Source: CAWBVG01 sp963792175 (GTDB lineage: Bacteria > Acidobacteriota > Vicinamibacteria > Vicinamibacterales > CAVVIG01). Taken from it: 64,000 bases of DNA. Position numbers and translations under genes: made by a program. The stretch is taken from contig CAWBVG010000012.1 in NCBI GenBank assembly GCA_963792175.1, forward strand, positions 124,001-188,000, read 5' to 3'. The notes beneath the pieces were generated by a model. The model saw only the letters and a list, made by a program, of their open reading frames with translations, searched no databases and had not been told where the DNA came from. Positions 22,316-29,813 of this stretch are shown one piece after another; within the stretch, counting starts at the first letter, position 1, and each line of letters starts with the position of its first letter.

Positions 22316-23075
22316 ATGGAACAGAACGACCGGAACGGTAAGGGGTCGGCGCCGCCGGAGCAGGGCGGAGGCGGTTTTCCCAAAACGTCCTGGACGCTTC
22401 TCGGGCAGGCGTCGAAGGGACGCGCCGCCGGGAATTCCGCGGCGATCAACGAGTTTACCGAGCGCTATTACACCGCGGTGCACGCCTACATCGCGGCGAT
22501 TGTTCGGAACGCCGCCACCGCTGAGGAGCTGACACAGCAGTTCTTCGTCACCGCCGTTCTTTCCGGTCGCCTCCTTCTCCGCGCCGACCGGGCGAAAGGA
22601 AGCTTCAGGCCATACCTGAAGCAATCGATCCGGAACTTTCTCGTCGACGAACACCGACGGCTGGCACGCAAGAAGGAGGAATCGGCGGAGTCCGCCGTCC
22701 ACCCGGACGGGTTCAGACAAGGCTGGGAGGGCCTCGGCGGACGCGGCGGCGCTCGCGCCCGATACCGACCTACTGAGAGCGTGGGGCCAGAGCATCGTGA
22801 GAATGGCGATCGCGAAAGTCGAAGCGATCTCCGTGGACAGAGGTCATCAGGTGCATTTCCAGCTGTTCAGCCGTCGATTTCTCTGTGGATCGGACGAACC
22901 GCCCAGTTGGAAAGACGTGGGCGCTGCATTCGATCTCGATGAGAAAACGGCGAGGTCTCGCGCGGAGACCGTTGTCCGCTGTTTTCGCGGGGTGCTATGG
23001 GATCTGATTGCCACAGATCTCGGTTCGGAAAAGGCGTTCGAGCAGGAGCTTCGGAATCTGATAGGAGTTCTATGA
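22316..23075 (+). CDS. Divergent sigma-70/ECF-type RNA polymerase sigma factor
   Basis: About 250 residues. Sigma region 2 is recognisable (FTERYYTAVHAYIAAIVRNA, then ATAEELTQQFFVTAVL and the basic FRPYLKQSIRNFLVDEHRRL). A region-4-like helix-turn-helix lies at the end (SWKDVGAAFDLDEKTARSRA, then ETVVRCFRGVLWDLIA). The middle shifts frame near 22735, restoring to AADAAALAPDTDLLRAWGQS. The longer Gly-rich N-terminus and the VHFQLFSRRFL insert differ from ordinary ECF factors. The stop overlaps the next ATG by 4 nt (ATGA), so the two genes are translationally coupled. A repeated promoter-like element precedes several genes downstream, and this factor is the obvious candidate to read it. Confidence 0.75.
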
Positions 23076-23569
23076 CAAGCGATGACTCCAAGAATCCGCC
23101 GGGCCTGGGCACGGGGATCACGTCGCTGACCGGGTTTCGGATGAAAGATCTGCTGGTGGCGGCGCTGGAATCTCCGGCCGAGGATGGAACGCGCCTGGAC
23201 GGCGCCGCGGGCGCCAGCCAGACGCTGGGAGCACTCGGTCGACGAGTAGGCGCTCCAGGCGAGGGTCTGCTCGAGGACGCGATGGCACCGACAGCGTCGG
23301 TACCCCGACCTGGTTCGAATCAAGGAAGCGTCAAAGGTCCTCATGACAAAAGCCGAACGGCGCGACGATCGCGAAGCGGCGGTGCTTCTTTATGCGGTCG
23401 CTATTGCGTCGGCGTTGGTTCGGTATGGGTCGAGATATCTCCGAGCATGCCAGCCGACGAACAGCGAGAACGGTACAACCGCCTTGCGACTCGTCATGCA
23501 GGGTTCGCGCTCGGTGACCTGTTTCGTCGAGCGGTGGATCGGATCCACAAGCGTGACGGCTCTTCCTGA
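23072..23569 (+). CDS. Unknown protein coupled to the sigma factor
   Basis: Starts at the ATG overlapping the sigma factor stop (MTSDDSKNPPGLGTGITSLT then GFRMKDLLVAALESPAEDGT). The middle appears in another frame as RYPDLVRIKEASKVLMTKAE, then RRDDREAAVLLYAVAIASAL. The C-terminus returns to the first frame as PADEQRERYNRLATRHAGFA, then LGDLFRRAVDRIHKRDG. So at least two frameshifts are likely, near 23220-23290 and 23430. The predicted product is helical and charged with one short hydrophobic stretch. Position suggests a regulator or anti-sigma factor, but no family is recognised. Confidence 0.5.
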   Translation: MTSDDSKNPPGLGTGITSLTGFRMKDLLVAALESPAEDGTRLDGAAGASQTLGALGRRVGAPGEGLLEDAMAPTASVPRPGSNQGSVKGPHDKSRTARRSRSGGASLCGRYCVGVGSVWVEISPSMPADEQRERYNRLATRHAGFALGDLFRRAVDRIHKRDGSS

Positions 23570-23625
23570 CTCCCTCTCGGCCGTGTGATCCCGAAGCCTT
23601 CCTGATCGGCCCCGCCACACGCTGG

Positions 23626-23660
23626 GTGAGCCGTCTCGCACGCCGTCTCCGCGTGTTGAG
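23626..23660 (+). promoter_or_regulatory. Bipartite element copy 1 (GTGAGCC-N20-GTGTTGAG)
   Basis: GTGAGCC is followed after 20 nt by GTGTTGAG. The inner part CCGTCTCCGC next to the second half is shared with copy 3. It ends directly before the ATG at 23661, so if it is a core promoter the transcript would be nearly leaderless or translation begins further in. Same spacing as the copies at 24236, 27896 and 28919. Confidence 0.6.
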
Positions 23661-24191
23661 ATGACTATGAGCCGACAGAATGGTTCGCGACTCACGCGGC
23701 AGGACGCTGCCAGGTCCTTGGAAGACGACATCACCCTTGCCGCGATGTCGCTGGCTCCGGTCCTCATCACGGCGCTGCCAGCCGATGCACTCCGTATCGT
23801 CCGAGCGATTGCCGCGCGCGAGCGCCGGGGGCACGTTCGCGAGGTTCTGACGTGCGACCCGGCGGCGGGAGAGGACCTCATCGGGACGATCGCCGCCAAC
23901 CGGGTCCGGATTGCGACCGATCACGGCACCGCCATTCTCTTTGTCGGAGAAGTTCACACCTTGAAATCGCGCGACCAGTTCGCCCTGATGAAGTTGCTGG
24001 CGTCTCCAGACAGACGTGGCGACGTGCCGCGCATTGCCGCGTCGTCATCGATGGATCTTTGTGACTGCGTCGCCAGGGGCCGATTCGATGCGCGGCTGTT
24101 TTATCGGTTGAACGTCATTCACATCGTCGTTCCCGGTCGGACCCATGACAGCGACAGCGTTTCCTCACGTCGCCTCCCGTCAGTTTCATAA
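23661..24191 (+). CDS. Degenerate sigma-54 activator-like AAA domain protein
   Basis: About 176 residues from the ATG at 23661 (a second ATG is at 23670). It follows the central domain of NtrC-type activators: PVLITALPADALRIVRAIAA at the Walker A position, HGTAILFVGEVHTL at Walker B, then LKSRDQFALMKLLASPD and DVPRIAASSSMDLCDCVARG, RFDARLFYRLNVIHI. The last block matches the family's 'GRFREDLYYRLNV'. The Walker A GxxGxGK and Walker B Asp are both missing. There is no GAFTGA loop, receiver or DNA-binding domain. It cannot be an ordinary ATPase activator. A binding decoy or scaffold role is inference. It may be truncated. Confidence 0.6.
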   Translation: MTMSRQNGSRLTRQDAARSLEDDITLAAMSLAPVLITALPADALRIVRAIAARERRGHVREVLTCDPAAGEDLIGTIAANRVRIATDHGTAILFVGEVHTLKSRDQFALMKLLASPDRRGDVPRIAASSSMDLCDCVARGRFDARLFYRLNVIHIVVPGRTHDSDSVSSRRLPSVS

Positions 24192-24235
24192 CCGTCCGAT
24201 TGCCAGGCCGGTTCTCAGACCACGACGCGCTCCGC

Positions 24236-24270
24236 GTGAGCCTTCCGGCCGTCGGTTTCCGCGTGTTGAG
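24236..24270 (+). promoter_or_regulatory. Bipartite element copy 2 (GTGAGCC-N20-GTGTTGAG)
   Basis: Both half-sites match exactly and the second is preceded by TTTCCGC as in copies 1 and 3 (TCTCCGC). It lies 96 bp before the ATG at 24367 and 199 bp before the TPR lipoprotein start. Confidence 0.65.
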
Positions 24271-24366
24271 TTGAACGTCGTCTGACACGGCCGACCAATG
24301 CGAGCGCACCGCGTGTCCGGCAACCGGGTCGTCGGTCGGGTGTCACGCAACGAAGGAGCAGTTCAC

Positions 24367-24465
24367 ATGAGCACCGTCGTCTCATTGTCAGAACCCGCGC
24401 GCATCTTCTTGATGGGCGTCGGACTTCTCCTGGTTGGACGGCGGTGCGCGTCGCGCCGCCGCGGA
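24367..24465 (+). other. Mini reading frame with PEP-CTERM-like hydrophobic segment
   Basis: An ATG with a good ribosome site (GAAGGAG, 8 nt upstream) opens MSTVVSLSEPARIFLMGVGL, then LLVGRRCASRRR. This looks like a PEP-CTERM sorting segment (EPA, hydrophobic helix, Arg cluster) placed at the N-terminus with no passenger. The frame stays open to 24762 but beyond about 24465 it only shadows the TPR gene. It could be a separate tiny protein, or the true N-terminus of the TPR protein joined by a frameshift. Confidence 0.4.
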
Positions 24466-24469
24466 CTGG

Positions 24470-26786
24470 ATGGAGGCTCGTCCAGGCGTATCCGTCACCT
24501 CGGCGATTTGTCTGGCCGTGCTGGCCTCGGTGCTGGCGACGGCGTGCGGCAAGAACCCGGAGGCTGCCAAGCGCACCTATCTCAAGAGCGGCGACGCCTA
24601 CTTTGCCGAGAAGAAATTCAAGGAAGCGATCGTGCAATACCGGAACGCGGTTCAGCAGGATCCGCGGTTCGGCGAGGCGCGCTACAAGCTGGCGGAGGCG
24701 TACGTTCTCACCAACGATCCCGCACGAGGCGTATCGCGAATACATCCGCGCGGCCGATCTGATGCCCACCAACGTGGAGAGTCAGCTCAAGGCCGGGCAG
24801 ATGCTGCTGCTGGGACGTCAGTTCGAAGACGCGAAGGCCCGAGCCGAAGGGATTCTGGCGAACGATCCGAAGAACGTCCAGGCGCAAATCCTCCGCGGGT
24901 CGGCCCTGGCCGGATTGAAGGATCTCGATAGCGCCATTGCCCAGATCGAAGAAGCCATCGACCTCGATCCGGACCGCAGTGACCACGTACGACAGCCTCG
25001 GCGCGCTGCAGCTCGCGAAGGGAGATCGTGAAGGAGCCGAGGACGCCTTCACAAAGGCCGTCCAGATAGATGGCAAGTCGGTTCCTGCACGCCTGGCGCT
25101 CGCCACGTTCTACTTGTCAACCAGGCGGGCTGGCGAGGCCGAACGTGCGCTCCTCGACACCCTGCAGCTCGATGCGGCCAATGCGACGGCGAATCGCGTG
25201 CTCGCGCTGTTGTATCTCGCCTCGGGCCGCGCACCGGAGGCCGAGCCGTATTTGAAGACGTTGGTTGGTGTCGCGAAGATCCGCTGCATCGCAGCTGGCG
25301 CTGGCGGACGACTACACCCAGATGGACCGGGCGAGTGATGCGGTTCCGATCCTCAACATGGTCGATGTCGCGGACCCGCACGCGTTCGCTGGAGCTCAGA
25401 GCCGACTTGCGGCCATCGAGTATTCCGGGGGACGGAAAGTGGAGGCTCACACGCGGCTGAACAATCTCCTCACGCGTCAGCCGAAGTACGTCGGCAGGTC
25501 TGCTGTTGAAGGCGCGGTTCCTCCTGGCCGAACGGCAAGTCGATGCTGCTCTGTCGCACGCGACGGCCGCCTGCGAGGCAGACCCGAGATCTGCGCAAGC
25601 GCAGTTCTTCCTGGGCAAGATGTACCCGCGACCGGCCAGCTCGATGAAGCTGGGAAGGCGTTCAGCTGAAGTCCTGAAACTCAATCCCCGGGCGACCGTC
25701 GCGCTGATTGAGTTGTCTCGCACGCAGCTTGCCAATGGGAACGCTGCGGCGTCCATCGAATCGGCGCGTCAAGCGCTGACGAGTCAGCCCGACAATCCCG
25801 ACGCCCGCCTGCTGCTGGCGCGTGGCCTGATCGCGCGCCGCGAACTGACGCAAGCGGAGAGCGAAATAAAAGCCCTGCTGGCGAAGTACCCCAATGTGTC
25901 AGCCGTGCACAGCCAGACTGGCGTCCTGTACTTGGCGAAGGGGGATGGCGTCGCGGCGAAGCGTTCCTTCGAGCGAGCACTGGCGCTCGATGGCCACTCG
26001 TTTGAAGCACTTTCAGGTCTGGTCGGCCTGGACCTGACGGCGAGGAAGGCGACGGAGGCTCGCGCAAGAGTAGAAGCGATGTTGACGAAAGCGCCACGTG
26101 ACGCTCGCCTGGAAGTACTGATGGCGAGCACCTACGTGGTGGCGGGCGATCGCGCGCGAGCCGAACAGGCGTTGCGGCACGCGATCGAGATCGAACCCGC
26201 GAACCTTCAGGCCCGCGGGATGCTCGGACAACTGTTAACGCTTGACCGAGAGCTGGAGTCCGCCAAGGTCGAATTTGAAATGTTGATGAAGTTGCGGCCT
26301 CACTCGGCCACTGCGACCTCTGCGCAGACGATGGTTGCCCTCATCCTGCAAGCGCAGAACCGGTTCGCCGAGGCTCAGAACCAATATGAACAGGTTCTGG
26401 CTACATCGCCGCGGGCCGTCGTTGCCGCTAACAATCTGGCGTGGCTGTACGCAGATCGCGGCGACAACCTCGACGTGGCGTTGGGGCTGGCGCAGACCGC
26501 TGCGCAGCAGGAGCCTGACCGTCCTGAAATCAACGACACTCTAGGGTGGATTTACTACAAAAAAGACTTACCTGGCCCCGCGATCGCGGCGCTGCAGCGC
26601 AGCATCCAGAAGGACTCGACCAATCCGCTGTACTACTACCACCTCGGATTGGCTTATGCGAAGAACGGCGACGCAGTCAGAGCGAAGCAATCGCTGGATA
26701 AGGCGCTCACGCTCAAGTCGGACTTTGAAGGATCGCCCGACGCTCGAAAGTTGCTCGCATCCATAACGTACACACCACTTCGGTAG
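24470..26786 (+). CDS. TPR-repeat lipoprotein (PrsT-like)
   Basis: About 770 residues made of tetratricopeptide repeats. It begins MEARPGVSVTSAICLAVLAS, then VLATACGKNPE, with a lipobox-like LATAC, so probably lipid-anchored. The first repeat reads YLKSGDAYFAEKKFKEAIVQ, and one of the last reads PLYYYHLGLAYAKNGDAVRA. It ends ASITYTPLR. The length and composition resemble the TPR proteins of PEP-CTERM/exosortase loci (PrsT), which are tied to exopolysaccharide export. Frames break near 24720, 24980, 25275, 25335, 25500 and 25640, while the last 1.1 kb is clean. It is followed after 20 bp by a PEP-CTERM gene with its own ribosome site. Probably one operon. Confidence 0.8.
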
Positions 26787-26806
26787 GTGCCGAAAGGAGA
26801 GTCGAC

Positions 26807-27706
26807 ATGAGACGCCAAAACCCCTTCATCATGAGATCAAAAACCACTCCACGAATCTGCGTGGCTTCCTCCACCAGGAAGGGCCCTCGCTACATGCAAT
26901 GTCTGTTACTGGTGTGCTGCTGTTGGTCAATACCAGCAACGGGTTATGCGGCGCTGATGCCCACGACCGCCACCGGCTGGGGGCCAGATGATTTCAACAC
27001 GAGCACTTTGAAGCCCAGCCCGGCCATCCCAGTGTTTTCCTGCCCTTGGATCGATTCGGGGCTGGCCGCCTGGTTGGCAGCCGTTCCGGACAGGGTGAAC
27101 AATTGGCGTTTCAGCTATTCCAGTCTCACGAACCTGAACAGGGACTTGACCATCAATGACTATTTCGCGTGGGTAGTAGACGAACCCACCGTCACCGCGC
27201 CTGACGGTGCTCAATACGGTGGGCGGTTTCATGAAGATAGAGGGGGTGCGGTCTTCAGCTTGACTTACACGCCGCAACCGGGAGATCCCGCGGACATTCA
27301 TTGGATTCAAGCCGTCTCGGCCGACTACAACGGTGCCACCGACATTCACTTGGACAATCCATTTGATAGAACAGTGCCGTTTTATGACCCAGCGGGCGCC
27401 TCTGGAAGGCTGCCCAACGGAACCAGTTGGTTCCTGGATATCCCCAGCGCTCCGGAAAACGAAATCGAGGATTTTTATGCCAACGTCGAGTTTCAAGTGT
27501 TGCTGGCGGTCGACAACGTTAATCCCACGGGGTTTCACAGTGTGACTCTCTACGGAGGTGAGTGGTGGGGGTATCAATACCGTACGGCAGATGTTGGGCC
27601 CGTTCCTGAGCCGGCAACCTTCCTCTTAGTAGGCACAAGCGGTCTGCTGACGATTTGGAAGCGTCGAAAGGTCTTCGCTCCGGGCAGTGGCAGCCGACGC
27701 GGCTGA
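26807..27706 (+). CDS. PEP-CTERM sorting-signal surface protein
   Basis: 299 residues, intact. A clear AAAGGAGAG ribosome site selects the ATG at 26807. A basic leader of about 29 residues precedes the signal peptide (MQCLLLVCCCWSIPATGYAA). The C-terminus has the full sorting signal: GPVPEPATFLLVGTSGLLTI followed by WKRRK. Such tails direct export and cleavage by exosortase, and no exosortase gene is in this window. The body (DDFNTSTLKPSPAIPVFSCP, NWRFSYSSLTNLNRDLTIND) has no known enzyme motif. Base composition is visibly less GC-rich than neighbours, suggesting more recent acquisition or a different constraint. Confidence 0.85.
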   Translation: MRRQNPFIMRSKTTPRICVASSTRKGPRYMQCLLLVCCCWSIPATGYAALMPTTATGWGPDDFNTSTLKPSPAIPVFSCPWIDSGLAAWLAAVPDRVNNWRFSYSSLTNLNRDLTINDYFAWVVDEPTVTAPDGAQYGGRFHEDRGGAVFSLTYTPQPGDPADIHWIQAVSADYNGATDIHLDNPFDRTVPFYDPAGASGRLPNGTSWFLDIPSAPENEIEDFYANVEFQVLLAVDNVNPTGFHSVTLYGGEWWGYQYRTADVGPVPEPATFLLVGTSGLLTIWKRRKVFAPGSGSRRG

Positions 27707-27784
27707 CTTGTTGATTGACTGATATTCGAGGTTTGACCTTTGCTCGCTCGGCGGAACCAGTTGGATGCGTTGCCCAGGACTCCA

Positions 27785-27842
27785 CCCTTCCATTTGCCCG
27801 GCGCGAGCATTGCGAAGACTCGCGCCGGGTCCGTTGCGGCTT
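27785..27842 (-). pseudogene. Remnant of a kinase/AAA/TPR gene 3' end
   Basis: Read on the minus strand this gives TDPARVFAMLAPGKWKGG. It matches the end of the complete kinase gene at 29814 (DPPRIFDMLAPGRWER) in sequence and in orientation to a preceding PEP-CTERM gene. Nothing else of a kinase remains upstream on that strand. It is probably the stump of a second copy lost by deletion or replacement. Confidence 0.5.
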
Positions 27843-27895
27843 CAGTATCCTTCCCTCTTCCCGATCGGCCTCTCGGTGAAGCGCTGCTTCTCCTT

Positions 27896-27930
27896 GTGAG
27901 CCCTTGTGCGCTCCGTCTCCGCGTGTTGAG
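27896..27930 (+). promoter_or_regulatory. Bipartite element copy 3 (GTGAGCC-N20-GTGTTGAG)
   Basis: Exact match to both half-sites and to the CCGTCTCCGC block of copy 1. It ends 14 nt before the ATG of the subtilisin-like gene, whose ribosome site (GCGAGGAG) lies in that short interval. Confidence 0.65.
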
Positions 27931-27944
27931 ACAGGCGAGGAGAC

Positions 27945-28640
27945 ATGCCTATTCTGGCGCAGGCTTTCACTCGGTTGGCTGTCTCGGTTGCTGGTGCGGC
28001 TCTCGTCGTCGCGATGCTCCTCCGGCCAGGACTCGCGCAGGAACAGACGCAGCGATTTCGCACCGTCGAACGCGCGATTCCGAACCGGTACATCGTGCTG
28101 CTCAACGAAGAGCCGTTGCGCTCTCGAATTGGTTCCGAACGCGCCGCGATCACGTCAACCGCTACCGATCTGGCCCGCACGTTCGCGGGACAGGTCGGTC
28201 ACGTCTACCAACACGCCGTTAAGGCGTTTCGCACTGCAGATGCCGGAAGGGGCGGTGAGAGCGCTAAGCGCGGATCCGCGTGTGGCGCTGGTCGAGGAAG
28301 ACGGGCTCATGTCGATCAGCGTCGCGCAAGCGAATCCGCCATGGGGACTCGACCGGATCGATCAGCGGCTTCTGCCGCTCAATCGCACGTATAACGTTGG
28401 CCAGACCGGTCCCGGGACGAACGTCTACGTGATCGACCCGGGATTTGGACGACGCACGTCGAGTTCGCGGGCCGGGCGTCCGTAGCGGTTGATGTCGTGG
28501 GCGACGGCCGAAACGGCATCGACTGCAACGGTCATGGCACGCACGTCGCCGGGACGATTGGCGGCGCGACCTATGGAATCGCCAAGAGCGTGCGCCTCTT
28601 CGCGGTCCGCGTTCTGACCTGCGGTGGCAGCGGGCGACCA
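27945..28640 (+). pseudogene. Truncated subtilisin-family (S8) peptidase
   Basis: Starts MPILAQAFTRLAVSVAGAAL (signal peptide). An inhibitor I9-type propeptide follows (RYIVLLNEEPLRSRIGSERA ... LSADPRVALVEEDGLMS), then the catalytic domain: PPWGLDRIDQRLLPLNRTYN, Asp in NVYVIDPG, IWTTHVEFAGRAS, and His in NGIDCNGHGTHVAGTIGG. After RLFAVRVLTCGGSG homology stops abruptly. The remaining half, including the GTSMA serine, is absent. Frameshifts near 28228 and 28440 are of the ordinary sequencing type, but the loss at about 28635 is not repaired by any frame. As it stands it cannot be an active protease. Confidence 0.75.
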
Positions 28641-28647
28641 ATGGACC

Positions 28648-28875
28648 ATGTCGATCGAGGGCACGCGCCGGCACCATTCCGGGACGTACACCTTTGGTGA
28701 CGTCTTCGAAAAGACATATCTGGCCACCATCGCTCGCATGCTAAATGACGTGGAGCTCTCAAATCAGGACGGCTCGGAGAAGAAGAAGGGGAAGGAATGC
28801 CGCGAGCTGGAAAGGATCAGCAAGAGCTGGTTCGATTTCGCGATTAAGAACAATCCTCCCCCTTACTTCAGGTAG
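28648..28875 (+). CDS. Unknown 75-residue ORF fused behind the broken protease
   Basis: From ATG 28648: MSIEGTRRHHSGTYTFGDVF, then EKTYLATIARMLNDVELSNQ, DGSEKKKGKECRELERISKS and WFDFAIKNNPPPYFR. The sequence has normal amino-acid composition and a helical charged pattern, unlike the shadow frames, so it is probably the 3' part of a real gene. Its 5' part may have been lost where the protease was cut. No family is recognised. Confidence 0.45.
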   Translation: MSIEGTRRHHSGTYTFGDVFEKTYLATIARMLNDVELSNQDGSEKKKGKECRELERISKSWFDFAIKNNPPPYFR

Positions 28876-28918
28876 TCGTCGCGTCGATCTGCCCAGGGCG
28901 AGCTCGTTGCGGATTCAC

Positions 28919-28953
28919 GTGAGCCGTTCCAAGTGTCCCGGCCGTGTGTTGAG
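28919..28953 (+). promoter_or_regulatory. Bipartite element copy 4 (GTGAGCC-N20-GTGTTGAG)
   Basis: Both half-sites are exact. The inner region differs most (GGCCGT instead of CTCCGC before the second half), which shows that the conserved part is the two half-sites and their spacing. It lies 40 nt upstream of the PEP-CTERM gene start. Confidence 0.65.
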
Positions 28954-28993
28954 TTGGACATTGTCGCCAGATTGCGGAGAAAGGATGGTCCTA

Positions 28994-29782
28994 ATGAGAA
29001 TCCGTGGTGCGCTCGGCATCGGCAGCCTGAGGAACGCCCTCATGGTCATCGGAGTCGGCTGCGTGCTGCTGTGTCCCGCGCGCGTCGACGCGAATGCCAT
29101 CACCATCACGAACCTTATGGACACGACGTCCTCGTTCGATACGCGTGTCACGGGCAGAGGCGTCGGCTTTTTCCCTGAGGTTCACTTCCTCGTCGACATA
29201 CCTGGTACCCCCTGGGAATCTTCGTCAACGATTTTCGAGTCCCCCGGGCTTCCGGGACCGTTGGTCCCCGACATCGTTCGGGTCGATTGGACGATCCAGC
29301 ACCTTCTCGGTCCGGATCCAGGGGACATCAATCCGAACCCGGTCGGGCCTGTGACGCTCTCCCTGGTGATTGTGCCCACTGCGGCAGGGCCATTTGGCAC
29401 CACCATTGGAGTCTGCGGAACGCCGCCGGCGTTCTTCTCGGCAACCGCTGTTGCCCATCCGCTCACGACCGGAGGATCGCACTTCGACGATTTCTGCCTC
29501 GCCATGAATGGATCAATCGTCGCAGACGCGCTGGGGCACCTCGACATCACTTCCTATCAGATCTATTACTTCGCGGAGCACTGCTCGACACTCGATCCGA
29601 CGGCCTTTGGTTGCGCCGGCCCCACGCCAGTGCCTCCCGGTCCGGCTCCCGAGCCAGCCACCTTGCTCCTCCTTGGTCCAGGTGCCTTGATACTGGCGTG
29701 CAAGAAGCTCAAAACGTCTGCACGAAGTCGAGTGCGACCACACCTTGCGCAGGCAAATTCACCATCCCGGCACACGCTGTGA
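28994..29782 (+). CDS. PEP-CTERM sorting-signal surface protein
   Basis: 262 residues, intact. The ATG at 28994 is preferred because GGAGAAAGG lies at a suitable distance; ATG 28985 is too close. Signal peptide MRIRGALGIGSLRNALMVIG, then VGCVLLCPARVDA. The mature part begins ITITNLMDTTSSFDTRVTGR and is beta-rich. The C-terminal sorting signal is PGPAPEPATLLLLGPGALIL followed by ACKKLK and about 20 extra residues, longer than usual. The gene is preceded by element copy 4 and is convergent with the kinase gene (32-bp gap). Function beyond surface display is unknown. Confidence 0.83.
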   Translation: MRIRGALGIGSLRNALMVIGVGCVLLCPARVDANAITITNLMDTTSSFDTRVTGRGVGFFPEVHFLVDIPGTPWESSSTIFESPGLPGPLVPDIVRVDWTIQHLLGPDPGDINPNPVGPVTLSLVIVPTAAGPFGTTIGVCGTPPAFFSATAVAHPLTTGGSHFDDFCLAMNGSIVADALGHLDITSYQIYYFAEHCSTLDPTAFGCAGPTPVPPGPAPEPATLLLLGPGALILACKKLKTSARSRVRPHLAQANSPSRHTL

Positions 29783-29813
29783 TTCTCTCGGCGCCAGCCG
29801 ACTGAGCGTCGCT

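Noticed and set aside
23626..23660. Reading the bipartite element as a sigma-54 promoter
   Set aside because: There is no GG/GC pair at -24/-12 spacing of the TGGCAC-N5-TTGCA type; the half-sites and the 20-nt gap differ.
29783..29813. Promoter or small RNA between the second PEP-CTERM gene and the kinase gene
   Set aside because: The 31 bp lie between convergent stops and show nothing beyond a short GGCGCC-containing stretch.
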